64,000 nucleotides of DNA, taken from the NCBI RefSeq assembly GCF_027744825.2, contig NC_071335.1, positions 14,760,501-14,824,500 on the forward strand, written 5' to 3'. Of this stretch, positions 47,173-60,467 are shown piece after piece. Position 1 is the stretch's first letter; every line of letters starts with the position of its first letter. The stretch is from Synchiropus splendidus. Its lineage: Eukaryota; Chordata; Actinopteri; Syngnathiformes; Callionymidae. The notes under the pieces are model-generated. The model had not been told where the DNA came from and made no database searches. It saw only the letters and a program-made list of their open reading frames with translations. Both the position numbers and the translations under genes were made by a program.

Positions 47173-50100
47173 ATGGCGAGCACTGACTTCACCCAGAAAA
47201 TGCTGCGGGCTGTTCTCCAGTCCAGCAAGGATGGTGTGTCCATTGAAAGCCTGCAGTCTGACTACAGCCAGCTGTGTGGAGAAACTATCCCGCATAGAAA
47301 ACTGGGCTATGCAAAGTTGGAGGACTACCTTCGCAGCATCCCTTCAGTCGTGCGCATGTCCTTCTACCAAGGCCAGGTGAGGATTGGTCCCTGTGCCTGT
47401 TATTCTTCCCCCTACTTCAAACTCCGTCCATTTATGCCGTTGAGGCTTTTATGATGAAATAGAGGGTTTTCACGGCGCGTCATCAAACCCGGAAGCCACC
47501 ATGTTGGAGATACTTGTCTCTAAACTCATGACAGGTGATGCCTTGATTATAATGATATTGGTTAAGCAGATCTGTGTTTGTAAATTGAAGTTCAAAGTTA
47601 GATGCCTGCTGTTTTTTTTTAAATTAAACTACACCATAAAAATGTTCTTGACTCACATTTAATGTGAGTAATCCAGTCGAAATGATGATTTATCTTCAGT
47701 TTGGACAGACTATTTATACATTTGCATAAAAATTCTCTCCAATGAAAAAGTCCAAGAAGCCACCAGAGTAATTTAGATGAAGAAATTACACTGAAAAGAC
47801 CTTTTTATTCACAGGAAATGTGCAAAAGGCAGGGTTTCCGCCACATCTTAAATGAGAGCTGCCACGCCATCAGGAAAATGACCTCTCTTTTAAAGATGAA
47901 CTCTCATGTTATCATACGAAGTGGGAACAGCCTAACAAACTGATAACACATAACGCATCATGGAGGTGGACTTCACTGAGTGGAAAAATCTTTACCTTCT
48001 GAAAGTGGGCGGGGGACCCTGAAAGGCAATCTTAGTGTAGCACCAAGTCCAAGTCTCGGACACAGACCTGTAAGAGAATCGACTGGAAGAAGCCATCAAA
48101 TGTTCAGTGGATTCACTTGACTTTGACACTATGTAAAACGGCCATGAGTCCACTAAAAAACTACTGAAGTATAGACACTATAGAGAATGTCTTGAGTTAT
48201 TAATGTTTCAAACAGCGATCATGAAGAGTCCTCGAGACTTTGGTGTCATGTTGCGGAGGTGGGGTCGATTTTGCCCATTCAAGTGTGACTCAAGTCTGAC
48301 TCGTGGTTTATTTTTATAAATAATTGTTGGATCTAGATTACGTTTCAGAAACAGATTTTTGGTTGGATCTGTCCTTTCTAATCCGACTAGCAGCGTTATT
48401 GCCGCAGAGAGCGTCATGTAAACAGTGATACATTACTCCAAAAGAATTCTGCTGAGCCATCTGCATTTACTTTTTGTAATCGCTGGGACAAAGTTTCTGT
48501 TTTGCAAAACATAAATCAAATTTTCGATCTTAGTAAATTAATTCAAGTGGTCATTTCTTAAAGGTTCCGGTCGAAGTTTTTACTTTATAACTCAAGCATA
48601 TATCGTTTACATCTGTGGTTGTGCTTTTCAGTTGCGGTGCTTTGCTGGAGTTTGCGAACAGACAGCGCATGTGGCAGAACTGGTCGCCAAACAGAAGAGC
48701 ACAAAGAAATCAGGGCGCTCCCAGCTGGTGAACTGCAGGATGAGATTCAAGTCCTCGGATCCTTATATGCTGCTCAATTGTAAGGACTTTTTCCAAACTT
48801 AAGTGAGACAACAATAAGTCAACACAAGTCTATTGTTTGCAAGTTTTTCTGTGTGAGATCCATCCGCTATTTTCGTATGTTCAGGGAGGCAAAGATCTTC
48901 ATTGCGTCAACCTTCAGCCTATACCACCACTAGCTTTTCATCAAACCAGTTTAGGTCCCGTGGTGGCTTCAGAGGTTTCAGCGCTGCGGGAGATTTCAGG
49001 TGTGTAGAGAATATGTCTCTGCAATTTGCCTCACTAAAATCCTAAATAGTGAACCCTTCTTCCAACACCAGGCAGTTGGATCAAAGATTCAGCTCAGTGA
49101 CGCCTGTTCAGCACAGACCACCTGCCGTGGCAAAAGTGAACCGAAAGAGGTGGGTTCTTAAGCTTATTTGTTGAGCCCTAGTGTGAGAGTTCAAGACTGT
49201 TCTTTTCTGAGCTTCACTGTACAATATATTTTATTTTGTTTCAAATTATTTTGATAGTTCTCTGTCAAGCTGTCAGTCAGTCTCTTAAATGCTGCCTTTA
49301 AAATCTGTGTCAATTTACAGGGAGAACTCTGTGCCCAATGATGATAAACCTAAAGGTAAGTTTAAATCTTCAGAAAGCTTCCTCTCCTATTGCAACACTG
49401 TATGAAACTTGTTTTCTTTTTCACACTTTCTGTGATGACAGGTTGCATTTTAAAGAGCCTTGACTTGCACCGCAGTGCTGGTCTTCACTTGATTACTTTG
49501 CCAGGACAGCGCTCCTGCAGGAGCCAAGTGTCCTCACGCTTGTCAGCTGAGTGGTTGCTGGTTTACACCCACCAAAACAACTTATTCTCGCCTCTCAAGT
49601 CAGGTTAAAATCGTCTGTCAGTCTTCTGGGAGTCAGGTCTACAGTTAATAGAACGCCATGGCCGATGCATAATTGTAGGCCTTTTTCTACTAATGGGAAT
49701 GAACTGGGAATTTTCAAAACTGAAAGTTGGCTCTTCATATAGAACTTAAATGTGGTTGAGGCAATTGTAGTTTAGAAAATATTGTGCCTTCAATTTTGAA
49801 AATTCACCTTTTATTCCCGTAAATTCCCATGGAAAGTTTCAGCTTCCTGGAATTTTGCAATCCTAATTATGTCTTTCACTGCTCAATGCTGAATTAGTTT
49901 TAGTTCTTAAATATTGACTCCAATGCAACCAGTGTCAGCATTTTGTTTGAAGAGAGAATATTTACTGTTTATCATGTGCGTACAACTGAACAGAATCACA
50001 CTTTGATTCCACAGCAAAACCCCCAGCGCCTTTGCCGTCCTCCAAACAGCCTCAGGTACAAATGAAATGCAGTTTGCTGCAGTTTTTGTTTCCAGTGTTG

Positions 50101-53100
50101 TCTATGTTTCACCTGAAGTGTCGCCTGCAGACGGACCTTTATGATGTGAAGCTGATGAAACGGAGGATAAGTTCAATCCTGAAGAGATACTGCTGTGGCC
50201 TCTGGCTCTCCAAGCTGCCAGACGTCTACAAACAAATGTTTCAGCAGACACTTCACCCTCAAGTGCTCATTGATTTGAAAAAGTGGACCGATGTTTGCAT
50301 GGTGAGTTTTTTACTTATGTATAATATATATGTTCGAAACATGTTTTTTTTATATGTTTTTAAACCCTGTACATCTTTCATGATGATGCAGGTAGAACAA
50401 ACCCTTTCATCCAACAGCCTACTTTATCCTCCTCGACCTGCCAAGTCGTCTGTTCCTCACACAAACGCCCAAAAAAGTGCTCCGTCATCACAGCATCCAT
50501 CTACTCCTTTGACTCCAACTCCTTCTCAGACGCAGACTTCTGAATGTTTGCCTCTGCCTACACTCATCCCCCCTCAGCCTCCTAGCCCGACCAATCCGCA
50601 GGTCAACCGCAGTGGAAACTCTGCTGTAAACAAACACATCCATCAAACACAACCTATTGTCCAAAACTCCACAAGTATTCCTCTTTTGGCTTCACTCAAC
50701 AAACGTGGCCCGGAATTTCCGCCAGTTAAGAATACCAACGGTGCCCCCAATGCTTCCACTCACGGAGATTCATCTCCAGATGTGTCCACTGAAGTTCGCA
50801 CCAGGCTGAAAGAGCTGCTGTTGAAGTACAGTCATGGATTGTGGGTCCATGCTTTGCCCAAACTTTTCATCGACACGTACAAGACTCCATTCCCCAAAGA
50901 AATTCTGGACAACATTTCCCTTCTGTTAGAACTTTGCAGTGTGGAGTATCCAAATGCAAATGACAAAAGCAAGGTAATGGATGAACAATATTGTCTCTCA
51001 GCCAGTAACTAGCTCTCAAAGCAGAGTTAATGTGGTGTGCTTTTCTGTACGCAGGCTATCCTTTACAACTCAAATAAAGAAAGCAGGAAACCCCCGGACT
51101 CTGAGGGGGGTCAGTACAGAAATCCCCCGCCGCCATCTGGTGTCGAAGTTTTGAGCTGCATGATTCCTGACTCTTTAACTTTGCCGTTGGAGCAGTTCTC
51201 CTCTGTGCTTGTTACAGATTCCAGAAACGGACACACTGTTACCGTAAGGTAGGGTTCTGTACCACCATCTCTGTGGCATATGTATCACTGTTACCCTTTA
51301 TCACTAAGTATATACTTACCTTCATTTGCAGTAATCCTTATTGTTAGAATTTTCTTGCAAGATGATTAACTTAGTTAACCATGATGACTACAGTTTGAGT
51401 CGGGTCTTTGTGTTTAGGTACATTGGGGCGAAATATTCCGGGGAACAGGAGTTGATGGAGGAGTCCATGCGCTCCTTCTATTGCAGAACTGCAATCCACA
51501 GAAAACAGGCCAAACTTGCGGTCGGTCAGCTTGTTGCAATTCAGGGTGAAGAGGCAGAGGAGCTGGCCAGAGCGCAGGTCACAGAGATCATGTCAGAGGA
51601 AAACAAAGTCAAGGTAACATGGTGGTTTTACAGCTGTCTTCAGTGGTTTCACTTGTTCTTTAATGTGACTTCTCATCCTAGATAGCCAAGGCTCACTGAC
51701 ACATGAGTCTGGTGAAACTGTCCCTCTTAGCAGCAAGGTTGTGTATCAGAAATTGCTGTCAGTGTTGGTGACCAATTCGCAACCAAGTATGAAACATGAT
51801 CAAAGTTTTACTTTCACATCACACAATAGGGCGGCACATGTTGGGAAAACAACTGATGTTGCAATTTCTCTTTTTTTGTGATAAGTATTGCAAAATTAAC
51901 ATGAATTCACTGGAATTCTCACCAGATTGAGTAATGACATTTGGGAAGTGCATTTTTTTTTTGCAGCAAAGGCATTCTTAATTACCATCTGTTTGCTTTG
52001 TCATATTGTGCTCTGTGCTGGAGACTTGGGGGACCAAAAAAATTTGACCTCGGGGTTGAGGCATATCAGCAGAACAGGACGTTTTTTGTTTTGCTTTGTT
52101 TTTTTTATTGGTTGACATGATCTTGAAATCCAAAATATGTCTGTAATTTGTCTCTGAGGGACAGAACTCCACAAAAAAAGTTTTCACTGTGATGTCTCTA
52201 TTTCACATGCACACATTGCGGTGACGTTTAAGTGGTTATCATGCAGCCCTACTTTTCACCCATTATGTCTTAGGCACTGAGTCTTCTAAAATGAAACGGT
52301 TGGACCTCATGGAGTAAAAATATGTACTTCCCTCATGTGTCTGTATGCCTTCACCTACCCTTCCACCTCTGTCACTTGAGCGATAATATAGGCCAACCTC
52401 TAAATACAAATTGCAGTCTGATCCATTTGGAAATGTACGCTCATAATTTATATCGAACTAATGCTGTATGACACTTTTTTTTACCCATTTCTCTGAAGCT
52501 GTGTGTAGGACATCAATCTGGGCTCCTTGTGAGAAGTGGCTTATCCCTTTTTATCTCTTAACAGTATTGTAGTGTGAAATATGTAATAGTCTGGATGTGT
52601 TTTTTACATTTGATTTACAGTTTTGTGGACTCCAACTGACTGAAAATGACAACTGCAGTATCAGAACAACTGACTTTTGTGTTGGTTGAGCATCTTAATA
52701 CAATGTCTTTATTTCCTTTGTTTGTACAGATATATTATGTGGACTATGGATTTTTTGCTGAAACAGATGCAACCAGTGTTCTCGAGATACACCCCAACTT
52801 CTGCATACTGCCTTTTCAAGCGGTTAATGTTCTACTTGCAGGTTGATAAGATAAGAAAATTAAGTGTTATAGATTTAGAATGCCAAGCCTGTCTTTAATA
52901 GCATATTCCCTCCTAGGCTTGGAGGCATTCAGCACCCATCCTTTAGTGCTATCCACTTTGGACAAGGTGGCAGTTGGAAAGATCTTGGTGATGGAATCAC
53001 TGGAGGCCTCTCAACAGAACAGCGTGCCACAAGTTGTTCTGTATGACACGTCACAGGATGATGACATTAACATAAACTCCACGTGCCTGAAGGCCTTACA

Positions 53101-56100
53101 GGACGAGTCGATGAACAACCCTTTGATCGTAAGTCTAAAAGTGAAGGCCAATAGGTTGAACATATGACTGACTCAATACCATCGTCACAGAATCCTTGAC
53201 TGTATGACTAGGATGTCTCTTAAGGGTGCGGAATCGTGATTATTATTTGCCAGGATTAGAATCAAAATGTCCCAAAAGTAATTTTTAAAAATAAAAAAAT
53301 TCCTCTGGTCGTCCACCATTTTGTAACTACGTGCAACGTAGTTGCATACCAAATCAAAGATGACGTAGACGAAGATCAAACCAGCACTATCTTAAGTAAA
53401 TGCTAAAGTTTGGCCTTATTTCAGGTTTTCCTAAATGCTTGGAAACACCGAGCTGAACAACACAAACGGTGCAGGCTCATCTTGCGATGCATCTCTCTGA
53501 GATCACGGAGCAACTCGCCACACAATGCTATGACAGAGCAGAGGCTGCAAGTTTTTCACTGAGACAGCTGTGACGCTGCTTTACCATGAGACCAAAAGAA
53601 CAGTCACCCATCAGGGCACTTTTCTTCGGAATTTAAAAGGCTACTACTACTTACGAAAGTTTAACAATTAAGATAAAGATATAGAGGCAGTTTCGTTTTT
53701 GTTTATTAAGCAGTACGTAACATTGAATTTAGGGTAACGGATGGAACAATTGTATCTCAACATGGATACAATTTTAAAACTTAATGTGTGTAAAAGATTC
53801 TATTTGTCATTCTTTGTTGAAAAGCAAGTAGGTCACGATCAGAAACCATTGCGAATAAAATGGTTTTGAATCTAAACGAATCGTGGCCCAAAAAAATTGG
53901 AATGGAATTGTAAGATTGTAAAGATTCCTTCCCTGAATAATGTCCTCAGATTTCCTCAGTCTCACTGCTGTTGAATTAGTATCACGTAATGAATTGGTCC
54001 TCTTTTTTTTTTATTTTAATGCGAGTAATTGAATGTTTTGTTACACTTTCCTGTCTTATTCTCATGAATTGATTTTGTATTTGCAGATTGACTCCATCAG
54101 TCAGCAGGTTAGTGTCACATATGTCTGCACAGATGGAACCATCTACTGCCAGGTGCCCTCCAGAGGAACTGCGAGACTTGAGAAGCTGCTTGATCAGACG
54201 GAGGCATTTTTCAGGGCCCAGGTAGGTAAATGATTTGGTTACATTCACGTAAAATAATTGGGTCAAGCCAGTGTTGCAGCTTTTAATATAAATAGTTAAC
54301 CTATAGATTTTGTGGTCACACTTGCCCTGTAATCCTGAGTAATCCTCTTCCTTTTCCCACACTTGGTTCGCGCTCCCTGTCCACCCTGTTCTGTCTTATA
54401 TGTTGTGTGTTTCTTCCAGTCACTACTTTGTGGTGCAATGGCAAAGGCTGACTCTGTCTCTCCCTCTCTACTTCTTCCAGACAACATCTGAGTCTCTAGT
54501 ATCGAGACCTTTCGCGGGCAAGCTTTGTCTGGCTCGATGCAAAGGAGAATGGTCAAGAGTTGAGGTATGGTTATGATGAAACAGATTTGAGACAAATATC
54601 TTAATATCTTAAGGTTTTGCTCAAATACTTCTTTCGCAGCTCAGTTATTCCGTTGCCTCATCTGAAGAGCCATTGAACTGTTCAGCTAGGGTTATGGCTA
54701 TGTCATTGCTAGTCGTTGGCTACTGTTTAATGTAGTTTCATTCCACTTTCCCTGTATACCAGAGGAGAAGTTTCCTTCAATATAACAGGAGTAATGACTG
54801 ATGGTGTCCAAATGTATGGTAGTTATTCATCCATGCCATGTCTTTTTAGATCACTAACCTGTATGGAAACAGAGTGATGGAGGTCTTCTACATTGACTTG
54901 GGTCTCTCTGCAACCATAGAGGTTACGGATCTTCGTGAATTTCCTCCACCGCTTATCGAGGACTTGACTGTCATTCCCCCACAGGTGAGTCAACTTCCTG
55001 TCTATTAAGATCAAAGCTGAGGGTGATAATCGCTCTCGCACTCATTACGATAACATTTTATTTTGTTTTTACAGGCCATTAAATGCCGACTTGCTTCCAT
55101 GAACATTCCGTCAAGTAACTGGACTGTTGAGATGGTCTCATTCCTGAAAGAGGTCATCAGTGGTGTTCCACACTGTAAGATGAAGGTACATGATCTGTGT
55201 GGTCCAACCAGATGTTTCATTTGAATCTGGACTTAAAATGCATGTCTTTTTGTATTCTGTGTTGGGGTTTAGATTGAGAAGTTAGAGCAGCATAAAGAGG
55301 AGAGGTTGGTTCATATGTACCTCTTTATTGGAGCTGATTCTCAAGAGCTGAGCAAGAGCATCAACTACCAGTTGTCTCATTCAGAGATGTGGAGACAGCT
55401 CGTGTCCCAGAGTGAGCGCCACGCCAGCAACAGTGAGGATGCTTGTCATTTATATTTATTATGGCAGGAGAGACCAAAACTAAATCCTTCTTTATTCAAG
55501 GTGGACGTCATGATGTGGACGACGGGAATCTGTCAAACGGCTCAAAACATGCAAACCCTAACATGGAGCCCAGCGTGCCTCTAACTCTGGAGCTCCCTCA
55601 GGTATGTAAACTCTTGAGGCAATTCAAGTGTGAAAGATGAGAAGCAGCGGCGCCAATAAATGCTGACGAGCTGAGAAAGTTGTCGGCTGGATGCAGTGTC
55701 TCTGATATTTGATAATGGCAGTGATCACATTTTTCATTGGGAAGTTGTCATGGTTGTAGACTGGCAACTAAGTTCAAATGTGTGAACAATGAGTGGTGCC
55801 CAAGATAAGAAGCATATTAAAGGGCAGGGGGTTAGTTTAAAATGTCCTTCTGGGGAGGACTACAAATAACCCAGTCTTGCTGGAAGAAGCTCCATAAAAT
55901 GTAGATAGATTGGACAGAAGCATCCACATGTTCGTTGGTGGTCATGCATCTGATACATCTGTGGATTGAAGATAATGGCAAGCGCATGGCTGAAAGAGGT
56001 CAAAATAAACAATGTGTTCTTGTTAGGACTAGATATTCTCTCATCCCTGTCAAATGTAAACACAGCGTGTAAGCTGGACTCTTCATGGACAGAACACACA

Positions 56101-59100
56101 GTGCTTTGAATCAAAAAACAAAGTGAAGAATCTAAGTTTTTCAGTGTGGATTATTGTGGTGAGAGCAGGGAGCAAGTGGAAGTTAAGCTAAAGTGGTGGA
56201 GGTTTGCCTTAGAAAGGAGAGGAATGAAGGTTAGCTGCAGTAAGACTGAAAATATGTGTGTGTGAATGAGAGGGAGCCAAGTGGACAGGTGAAGTTACAG
56301 GATGCAGAGATAAAGAAGGTGGTGGATTTTAAGTACTACGTGATGGAGAGTGTGAGAAAGAGGTGAAGAAGCGGGGGCAGGCAGGATGGAATCGTCAGGT
56401 GTGATGTGTGACAAAAGGGTGTCGGAAAGGATGAAAGGGAAGGTGTCCAAAAGGGTGGTGAGGCCAGCAATGTTGTATGGTTTGGAAACAGTGGCACTGA
56501 GGAAAAGACAGGAGGCAGAGCTGGAGGTAGTGGAGATGAAGATGCTGAGCTTCTCTCTGGGAGTGAGCAGGATGGATAGGATCAGGAAGCAGTATATCAG
56601 AGGGACAGCACATGTGGTCAGGTGTTTAGGAGACAAAGTCAGAGAGGCTAGATGGAGATGGTTTGGACATGTACAGAGGAGAGAGAGCCAGTACATTGGT
56701 AGGAAGATGTTGAGGTTGGAACTGCCAGGCAGAAGGTGGAGAGGAAGGCAAAAGAGGAGATTTATGGAGGTGGTGAAGAGGAAATTTGTAGCTTTGAGAG
56801 AAGAGGAAGCAGAGGACAGGGTGAGATGGAGGAAGGTGAAGAAATGGGTTCACCTGATTCAAACAAGGAGGAGATGCCTGTATCATCCTGGTCATATCAC
56901 CTACTGTGCAAGGAAACATGTCTGTGAAGTGAACGTATTCACATTAAGAAACAGAGAATTTGATGAAACACAGAGAATCAGACAGATGAAATGAGCAGAA
57001 TTTTGAATCTCTCTGTTATTATCTGATTACTATTATCATCCCTCCAGCCCGGGCAGAACATGGATGTGTTTGTGCCAGTGGCCTGCCACCCCGGCCACTT
57101 TGTGCTGCAGCCCTGGAAGCACATGCATAAACTAGTGGTCCTGATGGGCGAGATGATGCTCCATTACAACCGACCACAGGAATCCACCACGTGTCTGCAG
57201 GTTAAGAAAGGGGAGATGTACGCTGCCAAAATAGACAAGACGTAAGTTAATATGCCCTCCTTTAAGTACGTGACAAACATATATTGTTGAAAGGACTGAG
57301 GGAGTCGGTACGTACTGCTGTTTAGCGTTTTTTTTTCCATGGTGGTAAATACATTTTTTTCACAATTTGTGTAGTTTAGTTGTTTCCATTTGCTTCTGTG
57401 CAATTAGCAGCATTGTCTTGATCTCCTTGTCTGGTGAAATCCGTCTGTTAGATTATATTATTTTTTAAAGTTCCCCCCACCCCTCACCACCAGGATATGA
57501 CATGCATGATTCAAATTACTGTTATTCTTCAAAGATACCAGCTACTCAATGTGATCTAGCTCACTTACCGTATTTTCCGGACTATAAGCCGCTACTTTTT
57601 TCTCGCGGTCTGAACCCTGCGGCTTATAAAACGATGCGGCTAATATATGGATTTTTACAGGGATATTCCAATCAATCGGCCACCGATTATGAAAGGCTGA
57701 ACTTGTTGTGATCTGTGAATGCCGACCACTGCCTGTCATTGCCGGTCACAAAATCCGATCACATGTGACAGCAGCTGTTCTGATGAGGCACCGCCCGCGG
57801 TTTGTGATGCGTCCGCTCCTCCCTGCCGACTCGCCACTCGCTTGGCAATGGGGTGTCTAATGCGGAAGCTTTTTTCAGTCTGTCATGTCAAGTTTGCATC
57901 CTGCAGCACATGCACATTAAAAGGCGCCAACGCCACGAATTCAATACGATATTTAAAACACCAGCACTTGACGGAGCACAGAGTTTTCTGGTGCTCATGA
58001 AAGTGAAACTGCAGGAACCAGCGGTCACTCGCCGGTCTGAGCGTGACATTCGGAACGCGAAGCATATTGCCCGAGAAATAATCATTAATTTCACCGCGCC
58101 AGATGAGCAGCCTTTCTCAGGTGTCGTTTTAAGACGGAATCAACCGCGGCCGAATCCGCTGCAGTCTTGTGTGTGTCAGATGCAGCGTTCGCGGTCCACC
58201 ACCTGAATCTGAAACTTATGCAGCCGTCCAGAGTGAGAACTTTCATGAAAGAGGTTGAAGACAGCTGCTTCACCTGAGTGCTCTCCTGTCTCTCGGAGCA
58301 TCCCTAGTTTTTAGAGTCTAATGAGCATGCTCTTTGCTGGCAAAAATATTGAGCTTCGTCACATCAAACCGATTACATCACGGGCGTTTTATTTACCTTT
58401 AAAGCGCTCAAATTGCGCTGTTTTCGCCCGCGTATCCGCAGCTCTGCTAACAGAGATGATCTACTGGAGTGTGAAAACAGCGCTTTCTGAACACTTTAAA
58501 TGTAAATAAGATGTGAGGAGTTCATGACTGGAGTTCAGAACATTGGCAAGATTGTTTCATGAGTCAGTCTCGACACTGGACCCCGTTTTCAAAACTAGTA
58601 CTAGAGGATCGCTAGAAGTTATTCTCATGCATTTTCTGTGGCGCAGACAGCAACGGTGCACCCGCGGCTTATAGACTGGTGCGGCTTATGTATGAATAAA
58701 ATCCATTTTCCTTCTTAGATTTGGTGGGTGCGGCTAATATTCCGGTGCGCTCTGTAGTCCGAAAAATACGGTACTTAGTCAGTGGTCAGTGATCTGCTCT
58801 TTTTTCTAGTTTCTGGTGTAGCCCTTCCACATGTATCAACAGTGACAGATCTCTCTGTAAAATAAATCCTGAATGGTCAGCTCTATTTTCCCTATTAGTA
58901 TTTCTAAAACTATAGCCTTTTCAAAGTTCATGTCTGTGGAGCATTGTTTTTGATCAACTCGATGTGTTATTGCTGACCCATGAGTCCACCATTATTGTGG
59001 ACAAACTCTGCGTCTGAGTGTGCATTATTTGAAAAGAATGGTGACTCTCAATGGCAGAATCATAGAAGAAAAGTTTGTTTTCCCACATCTCTGCTTGAAA

Positions 59101-60233
59101 ATGTCGATTTAGAAACAATGACTATGGTAATGACTCATTGCCTTTGTGTATATTCTGTTGTTTACTGACTTTACCTCATTGAAAATGATCATTTTACTTG
59201 TGTCTCCATTTCAGTTGGCGCCGTGCACTAGTGAAGGGAACCCTCGCCAATGGGTTGATTTCCGTTTACGAGTTGGACTATGGCAAGCATGAGATTGTCC
59301 GCAGCTCCTCCTTGAGACCTTTGGCAGAGGAATTCAGGCAACTTCCTGTTCAGGCCATCGCAGCCCAACTCGCAGGTGAGGTTTGCCAGCATGAATTGAG
59401 TGTCACTGAGGGATCAAGGAATCGAGCACTGAAGAATAGTGCCCCACCTGGAGCGTTTTTTTTCTTCATTTTTAAGTTCTTTTGGAAAGAAAGTAACTCT
59501 CTTAGCTTCCTAATGTGCTTTGATGTCGGAGGGGACATTTGTACATTCTTGAGAGAATTGTTCTGTTGCTCCACCGACATCGCATGTCACACAGAGCAGC
59601 CGTTAAACTCCTCTGTCCTGCAGCATCATACAGGTAAACACTGAGTATTGGTATGTTTAGCAGGGTATTTTTGGATTGTCTTGTTTTTTGGTTGTTAAAA
59701 AACAATGTTGAATAGACATGGACAATATATTTTATTACACAAGACATATTGCTGTTGATTATTTCAAAGATTTGGTCACATGTTGTTTTCTTGGCTTGTT
59801 AATAATAATAATGATAGCGATCATAATAATTTTGCAACTGGTTCCGTTTTTTTTTCTGGCTTGAGCACCAGCACCCCAAAATGTCATGCTTTACAATTGT
59901 CCTGCCATTTTTATTGTTGAGTAAGTTTCACACATGTGCGTTTCACTCGCATGTACATGGCTTTGTAGTTCTTCAGTTGATTTATGCATCCATCCTCCAG
60001 GTGTGAAGCAGCAGACGTGGTCTGAAGCGGCTTCCATGTTGTTCAGAAGCCATGTGGAGAAAAAGGCACTTGTTGCCCAGGTGGAAAGTGTCCAAGATTT
60101 ATCTGAGGTCAAAGGTGAGCCCTGGGCGCGGAAGTTGACCGTTTTTCTCGTGGACACTGGAGTGAATGACCAGGACCTCTGGATTCACAGCATCATTCAT
60201 AACATTGACAGTGAGCTTACTTCAGCTGCCTAG
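47173..60233 (+). CDS. tdrd7: Tudor domain-containing protein 7 (LOTUS and Tudor RNP scaffold)
   Basis: TDRD7 is a cytoplasmic scaffold of germ granules and lens RNP granules; its Tudor domains bind methyl-arginine and its LOTUS domains bind Vasa-type helicases and RNA. Exons: 47173-47376, 48632-48779, 48885-48999, 49072-49149, 49321-49355, 50015-50055, 50131-50301, 50392-50973, 51055-51248, 51418-51613, 52730-52841, 52917-53128, 54087-54221, 54481-54564, 54850-54984, 55075-55185, 55273-55432, 55501-55601, 57048-57241, 59215-59375, 60001-60233. They total 3402 nt, 1133 residues; human has 1098. LOTUS 1 (~3-70, [14 protein letters not shown]), LOTUS 2 (~210-280, [20 protein letters not shown]) and LOTUS 3 (~375-450, [16 protein letters not shown]) are separated by Pro/Ser-rich linkers. 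Tudor domains follow at ~500-640 (YYVDYGF), ~730-830 (VFYIDLG) and ~940-1070 (YELDYGKHE). The C terminus [13 protein letters not shown] matches human RNHVEKKPLVALV. No break; intron 50056-50130 is stop-free and in phase, so retention would keep the frame. Confidence 0.95.
47377..48631 (+). other. tdrd7 intron, nothing recognised
   Basis: A 1.25 kb intron after the start-codon exon, between LOTUS 1 halves. No exon or repeat recognised. Confidence 0.55.
49356..50014 (+). other. tdrd7 intron, nothing recognised
   Basis: A 0.66 kb intron between the 35-nt and 41-nt exons in the linker after LOTUS 1. No motif recognised. Confidence 0.5.
51614..52729 (+). other. tdrd7 intron inside the first Tudor domain
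   Basis: A 1.1 kb AT-rich intron that splits the first Tudor domain just before YYVDYGF. No repeat identified. Confidence 0.55.
53206..53940 (+). repeat. Possible DNA-transposon remnant in a tdrd7 intron
   Basis: The left part has GGAATCGTGATTATTATTTG and the right part AATCGTGGCCC followed by AAAAAAATTGGAATGGAATTG; these resemble the borders of degraded hAT-type elements in fish. No target duplication was found and no transposase motif is readable. Confidence 0.25.
56386..56994 (+). mobile_element. LINE reverse-transcriptase C-terminal fragment
   Basis: A 202-codon open frame in the tdrd7 intron 55602-57047. It starts in the reverse-transcriptase thumb region ([20 protein letters not shown]) and contains the blocks [38 protein letters not shown] and [14 protein letters not shown] that close non-LTR polyproteins. 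The endonuclease and polymerase catalytic parts are missing. Related intron sequence extends left to about 56160. The cadherin intron has an inverted copy of the same 3' region. Not a host gene. Confidence 0.85.
57566..58773 (+). mobile_element. TIR DNA transposon, long copy with transposase remnant
   Basis: The left end TACCGTATTTTCCGGACTAT and the right end, reversed, TACCGTATTTTTCGGACTAC, form the terminal repeats. Inner sequence carries the same GCGGCTTATA phrases as the copy at 27152-27706 but is twice as long. A broken frame (57853-58206) contains [20 protein letters not shown], which resembles the hAT/ZBED transposase block IALDDQPFS. Flanks are TA on both sides; a convincing 8-bp duplication was not found. 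Sits in the tdrd7 intron 57242-59214. Confidence 0.75.
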
Positions 60234-60362
60234 AGACTGAAGAAAGAAAACTCATTTTTCTCTGTTCTGTTTGCTCCTTTTCTGAAGATGTTTGCCTGTT
60301 TACCTTGTTTGTCAATTTTCTTTTGCTGGCAACGCTTGTTATGAAAGTCCTGTTTTATTCAA

Positions 60363-60368
60363 AATAAA
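60363..60368 (+). terminator. Poly(A) signal of tdrd7
   Basis: AATAAA 130 nt after the stop, followed by a GTGTGGTTTG stretch. Confidence 0.6.
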
Positions 60369-60467
60369 TAGTGTGGTTTGTCAAAGTTCCTGTATCATCA
60401 AATTAATGTTCTTCTGCTGTCGAATTGTCCATGTATCACTTCATTCATGTTTCCATGTAACCCATTA

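Noticed and set aside
56386..56994. A 202-codon host gene inside a tdrd7 intron
   Set aside because: The protein is the C-terminal part of a LINE polyprotein and a related copy sits in the cadherin intron.
57853..58206. 117-codon host gene
   Set aside because: It lies inside a TIR transposon and contains a transposase-like block.
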